The notes beneath the pieces were generated by a model. That model was not told the origin of the DNA, did no database searches, and saw nothing but the letters and a program-made list of their open reading frames with translations. This document shows positions 1-8,329 of a stretch of DNA of 29,050 nucleotides, piece after piece (position 1 is the stretch's first letter; every line of letters begins with the position of its first letter). The position numbers and the translations under genes are program-made. The stretch covers positions 1 through 29,050 of the forward strand of contig JADGJT010000300.1 of assembly GCA_027604005.1 (NCBI GenBank), written 5' to 3'. The DNA comes from Dinochytrium kinnereticum. Taxonomy: Eukaryota; Chytridiomycota; Chytridiomycetes; Chytridiales; Chytridiaceae.

Positions 1-139
1 AAGGAGGTCTGAGGTGTGGGAGACACCAAGACGACTTACCTTGTCTGGAGGTGATGAGAGGCTTGGCCTTGCAGGTGGAGAACGACGTGCCCTTGACCAG
101 CATGGAGGCTGGAACGTCAGCGGACGGCTTGGGAGCCAT
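1..139 (-). CDS. 5' end of an unrecognised gene, cut by the window edge
   Basis: On the minus strand an ATG at 139-137 in a fair context opens a 33-codon frame (begins MAPKPSADVPASMLVKG) that runs to 40 and ends at a consensus donor, GTAAGT, at 39-34. The rest of the gene would lie left of the window. The encoded segment has Lys/Ser/Thr and one Cys but no motif that I recognise, so no function is given. The combination of an ATG, uninterrupted frame and perfect donor is the only support. It could also be a chance frame in repeat-rich DNA. The first exon lies beside a non-coding stretch that leads into the tandem repeat field. Confidence 0.4.
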   Translation of the reverse strand, partial: MAPKPSADVPASMLVKGTSFSTCKAKPLITSRQGKSSWCLPHLRPP

Positions 140-848
140 CCTCAGGGTAGATCTGCATAACTAGATGACTAGTTGGTAATAAGATCCTATTTATTATAGT
201 TGTTGGGTCGGCAATAGGCCTTAAATCCCAACACCTCCGTAACCCCGCTTTCCTCAGTGGTGCATCCTGATACCACGGGCGGCTGTCAGGACGTTCCCCT
301 GGCACTCCTTCACCATATGGACTCCCCAGGTTTTCCCTTCTTTCTTCTTTGCCCTACCCGCCCGCCCATTCTTTCTCCGGGGGAATACTTGTGCGTTCTG
401 CACTTACTTGTATACTGATCCACACCCCACCAGACTTCCGAGTCGAGCCAGTGGAGCTGTCTCCGACAGCAATCGCGACTCAGGAACCTGGTGGACACAT
501 TGTCCCTCACCGCAGTCACGTAACCCTAATCCACGCCTCCAACTCTAGCCACGGACTCAGCTGTGGTTCATGGTACACATCAGAAGACTACAGCCCGAGC
601 CCGGATTTCTACTGGAGGGGAATAATGTGGTGTCCCATCACGTTACGGCGGATAGGACGGACTCCTGGCACTATTAACCTTGCAAATGGGCAGTTGAGGC
701 GTGAGATGTAGGACAAGTGAAGGGAGAATTTTTATTGAAATAAAGGAACAGGTTGCGAAAGGACGTAGTGTGCATGCTGAAGACTATGTTCGGAGGACCA
801 GAATGAACTCTCAAGGGGTTAATTCCATATGTTAAATACATATCAAGT
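140..848. other. Non-coding stretch, no gene recognised
   Basis: Open frames are present on both strands (for example 349-711 on plus), but their translations have no recognisable domain, no splice partners and biased proline/serine composition. I see no tRNA fold, no repeat shared with the rest of the window and no transposon motif. If the minus-strand frame at the left edge is real, the part next to 139 would hold its 5' UTR and promoter. Confidence 0.5.
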
Positions 849-849
849 A

Positions 850-1195
850 AAGTAGATATGTCACCGGCCATTGCCGGCACGATTGGCGGCGGGTTTGTAC
901 GTGTTCGTACGGTTGCCGGCCTGGTTCCCTACGGTTGTCGCACATGTCCGTTCGGTTTTCCTATGGTTGCCGACCGTATCCGTACCGTTTCCCCACCGTT
1001 GCCATCGGTGATTGTACGGCTTCCCAAAACGGCCAGTTGCCGGCCGATTGCGCCGTACGGTTTCGTACCGTATGCCGTACATTCCCGTACGGTTGCCAGC
1101 TGGTTGCATGTCGATGCCGTAGGGTTGCCGTACGGATGCTGGCGGGTTGCCTTTCTACGGATGCCGCCCGGTTGCCGCCCTGTGGAGACGTAGTC
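850..1195. repeat. Degenerate tandem repeat block A (CCGTACGG/GGTTGCC units)
   Basis: This block is built of short, diverged units such as CGTACGGTTGCCG and GACCGTATCCGTACCG. The 8-bp perfect palindrome CCGTACGG is seen exactly at 1053-1060, 1085-1092 and 1128-1135. All six frames stay largely open because the unit lacks stop codons, which makes several spurious overlapping ORFs. A segment around 1005-1060 (GGTGATTGTACGGCTTCCC and following) has a diverged counterpart in block B near 2040-2100. The two blocks are therefore copies or halves of the same repeat field, now separated by the copia fragment at 1199-1740. Confidence 0.8.
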
Positions 1196-1198
1196 AAC

Positions 1199-1534
1199 AG
1201 TTAGAGAGATCCAACTTCTGCTACGCTCCACAGGTCCTCCTCCTTACTCCCTCCCCCGTCCTGCCACCTATGTGTCTCAACTGCTCCTTTCCCCACAACC
1301 CCCTGGTTCAGCACCCTAGTTGTTGTCTCTACCGCACTCTTGTCACACTCCCATTACAAGTGTGTTCCCTGCAGTTGACCCCTACCTGCCCTTTTCGCGC
1401 ACGGTCCCTTCTGTGGGTCATCAGAGATTAGTATCCAAGCTCCCTCCCATGCAAGCTTCACTCACACTCCAGCACCATATCTCCTGTCCTGTTATCACCA
1501 GTTGTCTTCAGACGCGCCTGTGCGATCTCTAACA
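1199..1534 (-). mobile_element. Long terminal repeat of a copia-type element
   Basis: Read on the minus strand, the stop codon of the RNase H tail is followed within about 10 nt by a purine-rich tract (plus-strand CTCCCCCACACC, 1535-1546) and then by TGTTAGAGATC starting at 1534. The far side ends in GGATCTCTCTAACT at about 1199. TGTTAGAGA and its inverted partner TCTCTAACT differ only in the terminal base, as expected for the short inverted ends of an LTR of about 336 bp. The position directly after the polypurine tract makes it the 3' LTR. No second copy is in the window, so the boundary at 1199 is inferred from the inverted ends. Confidence 0.6.
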
Positions 1535-1552
1535 CTCCCCCACACCTGGTGT

Positions 1553-1740
1553 TTACATGATCCGTATTCTGCTTCTAAGCTTCTCAAAAGTCGGTCTGTC
1601 CAGGGCTTTGGGCAATATATCTGCAAGCATGTCTTTGTTTTCGCAGTAGCTTAGAGTAAACCCTTGTTCGCGGATCCAGTGGTACTTTCTGTCAATATGT
1701 CCATTTGGAATAAAAGTTATCCAAATCCATGTCATACATG
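1553..1740 (-). mobile_element. Copia polyprotein remnant, C-terminal RNase H tail only
   Basis: The minus frame 1735-1553 encodes the last 60 or so residues of a Ty1/copia Pol protein. Its motifs HIDRKYHWIRE, YCENKDMLADILPKAL and FEKLRSRI match the conserved end of the copia RNase H region. Everything upstream (gag, protease, integrase, reverse transcriptase) is absent; beyond about 1740 the sequence returns to the tandem repeat. The element is therefore a 5'-truncated dead copy made of an LTR plus this tail. Its sequence differs clearly from the tail of the element at the right end of the window, so two copia families are present. Confidence 0.8.
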
Positions 1741-1744
1741 CTGC

Positions 1745-2215
1745 CTTAGGCCGGTTGCCATACGTTCTCGAACACTAGCTGTAGCACTACGGGTGCCGAC
1801 CTTATCCGTACGGTTTCCCTACGGTTGCCGATCGTATCCGTACAGTTTCCCTATGGTTGCCAACCGTATCCGTCTGCCAAATGTATCCGTACGGTTGCTG
1901 ACCGTATCCGTATGGTTGCCCTGCGGTTGCCGACGGTATCCGTACAGCTGCCGACAGCATGCGTACGGTTGCCGACTGTATCCATAAAGTTGCCTTACGG
2001 TTGCCGTCAGTTTCCGTACGGTTTCCCTACGGTTGCCATGGGTGAGTGTAGGGCTTCCCGAAGCGGCCATCTGCCGGCCGTGCCCGTACAGTTGCCGGCA
2101 GACTGCCATAGGTCCCTGGAGGCTAGCCATAGGGGTGCTTTACTGTTTCGTGACATGTGCCGTACACCTCGTACGCTTGCTGACCGATTGCCTTTCGATG
2201 CCATAGGGTTCATAC
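1745..2215. repeat. Degenerate tandem repeat block B, about 32-bp unit
   Basis: A unit close to TATCCGTACGGTTTCCC followed by TACGGTTGCCGACCG (about 32 bp, two related halves) recurs head to tail with substitutions and deletions, starting near 1804, 1836, 1868, 1884 and 1906. Exact CCGTACGG palindromes are at 1806-1813, 1887-1894 and 2014-2021. The 3' part (2040-2215) is more diverged and resembles part of block A. The repetitive FPYGC/YPY-like translations are artefacts of the unit. There is no sign of a gene; the function is unknown. Confidence 0.8.
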
Positions 2216-2464
2216 TGGCTGCTGATACGAGACGTGAACCAATAGACTTTAAAAGGTTGAGCGGAGGTTCTGCAGTTATAGGTATTATAGTAGTTAGCTG
2301 CACAAATGTACGTCTTCTTATATCTTCAAATAGTTTTATATTTGTTCAGTTCTTCACCCACACGTACAACAACGGGAGTCGAAATCCAGGGAAACTGGTC
2401 GAAAAAATTCCGCAAAAAAGCAGGATTTTGAGATCGGCAAGGTTTTTAACACGCCCTATTAATT

Positions 2465-3620
2465 TTACAACTTTTGAATAGCATTTGGGGAAAATCCCAT
2501 ATCCCGTAAAACTCCTCCCAAAGGTCCCTGTTCAAATTCACTCGGTTTCGGTCCTGCCAATGCCCGAATCATACTACATGTAAGATAGCAACAGGGAATC
2601 GTAACGTACCTATCTGGGCCGCATAGGAGGATTTGAACCTTTTCGCAAGCATCAGAGCTTGGGAGAAGCCTCTCTAGGATAGAACGATTGATATGACCGG
2701 AGCCGCTACTCCACGTTGGCATTTCGCCAGACATCTTCTCAATTATATGATGAACTTTCAGGCGATCCGCATGAAGGGATTGAAGCACATCAAGCTCTCT
2801 CTTCAAAAGAACATCCTCTTCCGTTTTAGAGCCGTAAATCAAAAGAACACGTGAAACATCCGAGGGGTCATTCATTATTCTCTTCAAAAGTTGATACATT
2901 GGTGTGATACCAGTACCGCCGGCAATCTAATGATATTTACAAATGAGTATTGCTTTACACTGACCATAACAACAGTATCTGAACCAGCCTTGTAATCAAA
3001 AGTCTGAATAGGCCCTCGTATGGGTATCCAATCTCCGACTTTCTGCCTGTGCATAAGCTGTGAGATACTCCCATCTTTGTAACTCTTGATAAGAAGGTCA
3101 AAGTGACTAGGCCCATAGGTGATTGGTGTGTATGGCCTCGCGATTTGACAGGATTCATCCATGACAATAACATGGGTAGGCGCTGCTACACTCGACGTCG
3201 TTGAAGCGCCTTTTGATGGTGTTGCTCGATCCTCGTTAAGCTAGAACAACACACAGGCTTACCTAGGTATCGGAATAATGATGTATCTTTGGTAACAGGG
3301 ACGATATCCATGAGCTGAAAAGTGTTGAAACGACCAGGATCTAATACTGCTGGTTTATCCGATTCCAATGTATAAATGTAATAACCATCGTAAGCCAGGA
3401 CAGCACACGACGTTACAGCAAAAATGAAAGCAATCATGGTATGCTGGCGAGTGCGTTTAAAGGGACTCATGGGATTGCTCTGGAATCCAGTGGAGTTTGT
3501 AGCAAATGTCGATTTCAGAATAGGCGGACTGCAACGGAATCCGATATTGATAGTAGGGGGCTGGATAAATCTTCCAGGTGCCCTCAAGCACATCCGCCAA
3601 AAGGAGATCATTGCTCGCAT
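2465..3620 (-). CDS. NADH-cytochrome b5 reductase-like protein, mitochondrial type
   Basis: A flavoprotein that would pass electrons from NAD(P)H through FAD to a heme or quinone-type acceptor. The spliced product is 347 aa in four exons (3620-3263, 3224-2965, 2926-2610, 2573-2465) with introns of 38, 38 and 36 nt; all phases agree. Residues 1-60 are rich in Arg, Ser and Pro with few acids, like a mitochondrial presequence, followed by a membrane segment at about 61-77 (IAFIFAVTSCAVLAY). The FAD-binding signature ARPYTPIT and the NAD-binding motif GGTGITPMYQLL follow, then CGPD and the family-typical C-terminus GPLGGVLRDMGFSP. This order fits fungal Mcr1/Cyc2-type inner-membrane reductases; which of these is not resolved. 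The start at 3620 is the first ATG; Met4 (3611) is an alternative. It is divergent from the TMEM115-like gene. Confidence 0.88.
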
Positions 3621-3659
3621 TCACTTCAAACAAATTTTTCTAAACTCGCCAAAACAGAC
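3621..3659. promoter_or_regulatory. 39-bp shared divergent promoter region
   Basis: Only 39 bp separate the start codons of the reductase (minus) and the TMEM115-like gene (plus). Both 5' UTRs and any core promoter must therefore fit here or overlap the neighbouring coding sequence. No TATA box or other named element is evident. Confidence 0.5.
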
Positions 3660-4879
3660 ATGGTGAGGCATATGTTGATACGGAAGATAGTAAAAGTAAA
3701 TAGAACCTTGCCGTTGGTCTTAGGAACATTCCGCAATACACGAAAGCATGCCTGCTCCTTGTAGTGGTACTTTTCACTATCTCGATGGTAGCCAAACGCA
3801 TGCTCGGAGGTGATTCCCTGTTGACTGTGGTTCCTGGAATCTTTTTTTGGAGACTCTGGACTCTGTTCACAGCAGGATTCTTGGAACCGAATATTCTTTC
3901 TGTATTTCCTCTATCTTTTATCATCTTCTCATTGCTCAGCTCGTTATCAATGGGGCGGTTTTTACTCTATCCGCAAGGTATTTTGAGCAGATTTGGGGCT
4001 CAAGGTTTGTGTTCTTTTATCTTGGATGGAGGCTAAGAATTTATAGAGAATTCCTCAAGTTTATTGCCATAATTAATGTCTCAGCATATCTGCTGACCAC
4101 AATGTTCCTGTTCCTTTCATACGCCATTACTCAGAATGAACGCTTTATGTGAGTTGATGTTAAGCAGAAATATCGTAGTGACCTATGTAGCTTTGAATAT
4201 GAAGTATGTGGGCTGGGGGCACTGATTGCTGGGTTTGCGATTGCCTTCAAGCAAACAGTACCTGAGCACAGTATCACTTTTTTCAAGGCGTTTTCAGTGA
4301 GAGTAAAAGTAAATACCGCGCCTCTGTTAAGTGAAGATAACGAATTTTCAGTATATTCCGTCATTGCTTATGACTATCGCCTTTTACTTGTTTATTCTGG
4401 GTTTCATAGTCTCGACATATTACCTGGTGTTTTTTGGATCTGCAGCTGCCTGGATTTATATAAGATTCTACAGATCTCAGGATGGTATTAAGGGGGATCG
4501 TAGCGAGACCTTTTCTTTTGCTAGCTTCTTTCCGGAAAGACTTCAGTAAGTTATGAAGGAGAATCATATTTTAATATCTCTACCCAGTGCATTTGTAAAC
4601 CCTATATCAAATTCGATATTTCATGTAATGGTTACGCTTAAGGCTTGCCCGCCGTTGGCGAAATCATCTGCCGAAAATGTAGATCTTGAGCCAGGCATTA
4701 GAGCGAAAGCTTCAGGTAGCGATGTGGCTGATGCCGAAAGGAGACGAGCAATTGCACTCAAAGCGCTTGATATGAGACTGCAAACAAATGCGCAAGCACA
4801 AGTGCCTTCCGAGGAGAAAGTTGGGGCACCGGAGGGGGTATCAGTTTCAACGCTCGAACAGCCTCGGTTAGGCCCATAG
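3660..4879 (+). CDS. TMEM115-like Golgi rhomboid-fold membrane protein (DUF1751 family)
   Basis: Family members are multi-pass Golgi proteins linked to Golgi-ER retrograde traffic; they share the rhomboid fold but lack protease residues. The spliced product is 323 aa from seven exons (3660-3662, 3704-3901, 3940-4004, 4047-4148, 4191-4308, 4352-4545, 4588-4879) with introns of 38-43 nt and consistent phases. Family features are the N-terminal hydrophobic segment ACLLLVVVLFTISMV, then LWTLFTAGFLEPNIL, FEQIWGSREFLKF, a glycine-rich GALIAGFAIAFKQTVPE, VRVKYIPSLLM, and FASFFPERL before a polar tail. The first exon appears to hold only the ATG, because the frame upstream of exon 2 is closed by TAG at 3701 and the only in-phase donor seen is GTGAGG at 3663. 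The C-terminal 70 residues are charged and probably cytosolic. Confidence 0.87.
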
Positions 4880-5031
4880 CTATTCAGTTTGATTTTTTGG
4901 ATAAAAATAAACTTTAGATCGTCGCAATTCCTTGTTTTAAGATTTTGAAAGCCAGAATTTTGCTTGAAAAATACTGGGTAGGCCTGTGGGGAGATACTTC
5001 ATCGTGCATATCTGTTCCTTCTTAATACAAA

Positions 5032-8000
5032 TCAATACCTGCAATCCTTACCCAAATCGATAAAAGGAGATTTCTCAACAATTTCAATCATCTTCAAGTC
5101 ATCACTATGAGGCGATATCTTTGTGGCCCTTAACGCTGTCTTATCCTTCTCAAACAACTGACTTTCCTCTAAGCTCCCCTCGAAGTAAAGAGTTTCCACG
5201 TAGACTCTCTCGGTGGAACCAATACGATGCGCGCGTTTGATAGCTTGTCGAAAGACTGATTCTTTACTGACAGGACGTAAGAAGTAAATTCTGGATGCGC
5301 TTGACAAATCGATGCCGAAGGATCCCTCTGTAATGTCCATTATGATAACTTTGAAAAAGCTAGAAGTATTAAAGGTTGTGACATTTCTGGATCGTTCTAT
5401 AGAGGATTGCTAAGAAAAGGAGATCAGAAAACCCAAAAGGCACTCAGACCACGAACCCCTCTCCTTTGAAACAATAATACTTTGATTCCCACGAAAGAGC
5501 AGAAGTTGAGAAGTTCAATCATTTCCATATCAGACTAAAAGCAGATTTGTTTTAAAATTCGCAAGTAGGGAGAGGAAGAAAAGCATAGGACGAATGGAAC
5601 GGGAAATGTGAACAAACTTACGGTAGTATAGACTATAATCTTATGGAAAGAAGACCACTTCAATATCTGATTACAAATATATGTCAGCTTCGAGCTTAAA
5701 CTTCCCAAAACGTGGTATTGCCGGGTCTGATTCAACGAGTCACTTTCTCCATTAACATCAGCTAATTCCGTCTTAGGCTTATTTATATCTTCACATTTAG
5801 TCGCATTCGCCTCTGTGACGGATGAACGTCGTTTCTTAACGAAACGCTCGTCTTCCATGAAATTTACATTTTCTCGTTTTTTCTGCCAGGTCTCTCTGCT
5901 ATTTGCGGCCAATTGCGCTCGAGGTGATTCTTGCCGATGATTTAAACAAGAATCGATGAGAGACAAAGATGATAACTCAGTTAAATCTGATAAAGAGAAT
6001 GTAGAGTCAAGTTGCTCTATACGTCGACGATCCGATATGCCATATTCGCAAGTAAAATACATGATCTTTTCTCCCCTTTGAATTTTTTTGTACGCCTCAT
6101 CCCTTTCTGCTTCTTCGAGGCACTTTATGATTCTGGCGAGCAACGCAGAATCAAATCCTTCTAGATAGAGCTTTCGTAAGCCTTCTTCTAATGCATTTTT
6201 AAGGGATATCGAAGCTTCCTCCACGATTGCAGACCCTGAAAAATAGAAGAGAGCAGTCTTTAAACTTCGTAATAACATTAAAGACTTAATATTAAAATTC
6301 ATGGCCTACTTCTCCACAATTTGCCTAAGATGTTTCCTATTCCTGAAATGTCCAATATAATCGACCCCTTCTTTTTCCGATAGGAGGGCATTGAGTTTGA
6401 TTTGCGATATGATAATATTCATATTCAATCTTTCTTGTCGATTCATTCGCACTCCGACATTTCTAGCATCCATCGGCGGAACTAAAGCAAGTCACATCGG
6501 AGAATAGACTAGTGCCTTACGTGATACTTCGGTATCAATATCATGGTTACGATGGCGCACAAATAAGAAGTCAAAAAGATTTTGAATTCTTTTGTGTCCA
6601 TCTGCTGTACCCTTCAGCCAAGGCTCAATAAATATTCTCCGAAAATATTCTATAGTAAAGAAGGCAGATACAGGATTAAAAAAGAGAATTGAAAGGACCT
6701 TACTTTTTTCTACTGTGAGTGGATGCATCTTTAACAGCCCAGAAAGAATACCTTCAAGCTTCAAAAGATCATCAATACTCCCTTTAAGGGAGGATTCACC
6801 GGAAAAGGTGACCGCGTTTGGAAGCGGCGTACCTTTAAGATAATTTTTTTAATGGCAAACGAAAGATAAAAAAGATGATGAAAGAGACAAAGCGTTGGGT
6901 ATTTACCAGAGCTAATCCATACCGAATCACATTTCAAATTTGACACAATCGAAATTAATCTAGACGTTGACTTGAGATCCAAAAGATGACCCTCGTCCAA
7001 GACAATTCGCAAAAAGTGGATGAACAATAAGGGCGACTCATATTTTCGTGATGGAGGAGCACACTGACAATCACGGTTTCTAGAGGAGCCTAAATACGGG
7101 CAGCTATATTTATTGTTAAAATATCATTGGAGAAGAATGAAAAAAAAAGAAAAGAAAAGGACTGAGACTGAAAGGTACTGGAGAGAAATATCAAATTAAA
7201 CGGACACGTCTCTGGATACATAAGTTCTTACTTGCAACTTCGTGGAACTCCCATAAAGAAAAAACCCTTTTTCGCCTCCTTCGCTAACCGTGAATGTGAT
7301 ATTAAAACAGCATCATATGCACCCAATTCTAATGCATCAGGTATCGGAACTTTCACATTCTCGCTTATACTGTAAACATGAATTTTTTCTCCGACACAAT
7401 GCTAACGAGGGATGAGAGAGAAAAGATAAGGAAAAAATCTTACTTTATTGAACTCGCTTTGCCATTGATTCTTCAATGTATCCGGTACAACGAAAAGAGT
7501 AGTTCGCAGAAGAAAAATATCATGTTTCTCTAAGATATCAACTGAGCCCTGGCGCCGAGCTCTAGAGGTTGGCGCATTAGTAGCATATGAAAGTGTGGCC
7601 GATGAAATAGTTGAAGCAATATGCTCCGGAAGATTCATATCGATAAATGATGTCCACTTTTCATCGCAAATCATCTTAGCGAGAGCCATGGCAGATAAAG
7701 GCGGAGGGCTTCCTATGGCATGGCAATACAAACTTTTGCCGTCTTTAGGAATATGGAATCGAAAAACATCGCCGGATGACGTCCATTTAATTTTTAAGTC
7801 AATATCTTCATTCGGTCGGGGCCTCTTTCGCAACGTTTTTGATATCAGCGCTATACAAATCAATGTCTTCCCAGTCCCCATATTCTCGCTCAAAATCCCT
7901 GCATATGAGGTTAGGGTTGAAGATAGAAAATTAACCAACCGCCACATCTTCCGGGTGAAAACTCAAACCCTGACAATGAAAAGCGTGGCTTGTCTAAAAC

Positions 8001-8236
8001 TTGTTCCTTATATAGCATTCTCCAAACGCTTCTCTGAAATAGTCAATTGCGCTACCTTTTGCAAATACCTTTTGATATCCATATAACTTGGTCTGCAGTG
8101 CGGGAAAGGCATCATGGCCTTCCACGATAGAGTTCAGTACATCTGCATCGATATGTTCCTTGGATGCGATGAAATGGGGCAATGGCGAAGCGACTTGCTC
8201 AAACAACTTTCCCAATGATTTTGTTCTTTCTTCCAT
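5032..8236 (-). CDS. SNF2-family DNA-dependent ATPase/helicase
   Basis: An ATP-driven DNA translocase of the SNF2 superfamily, nuclear, with a probable role in chromatin or DNA repair. The N-terminal Q-motif-like region (YGYQKRSVWRMLYKEQ) is followed by GGILSENMGTGKTLICIAL (Walker A), then VVPDTLKNQW. A cysteine cluster CNCPYLGSSRNRDCQC follows, just before RIVLDEGH (DEGH form of motif II), and SSGTPLPNAV (motif III). The second lobe has NRKHLRQIVENL, SSKLTYICNQ, KIIVYT, MDITEGSFGIDLSSASRIYF (motif V) and QAIKRAHRIGST (motif VI). Between lobes lies a charged linker of about 150 residues without a RING finger that I can see. The junctions checked are GT-AG and in phase; introns are about 35-128 nt. 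The DEGH motif and the IKRAHRIG box resemble Rad5/HLTF-side fungal SNF2 proteins, but I cannot assign an orthologue. Met at 8236 is used because the frame is closed 32 codons upstream; a further 5' exon is possible. Confidence 0.88.
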
Positions 8237-8329
8237 GACAACATATGTGTCCGACTCTGAGGGCGAAGGGTTTAACAGATTGCTCGTAGAGAAAAAGCAG
8301 ATTCACAAAGGAAAAAGTACTTTGGCTGA
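8237..8329. promoter_or_regulatory. 93-bp divergent promoter region between SNF2 and polymerase X genes
   Basis: The two start codons face away from each other across 93 bp. The interval is AT-rich with no canonical TATA box that I can defend. Co-regulation is possible but not shown by the sequence. Confidence 0.4.

Noticed and set aside
858..1231. Several overlapping ORFs on both strands (including 858-1193 plus and 929-1231 minus)
   Set aside because: They are translations of the stop-poor tandem repeat unit in different frames and have no domain or splice support.
1825..2481. A 218-codon plus-strand ORF with repeated FPYGC/YPY-like peptides
   Set aside because: The peptide periodicity follows the DNA repeat; the 3' half after 2215 has no recognisable content and it ends inside the reductase 3' region.
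3424..3764. Plus-strand ORFs across the start of the reductase gene
   Set aside because: They are antisense to the reductase's first exon, whose family features are clear; only the ATG at 3660 is used, for the TMEM115-like gene.
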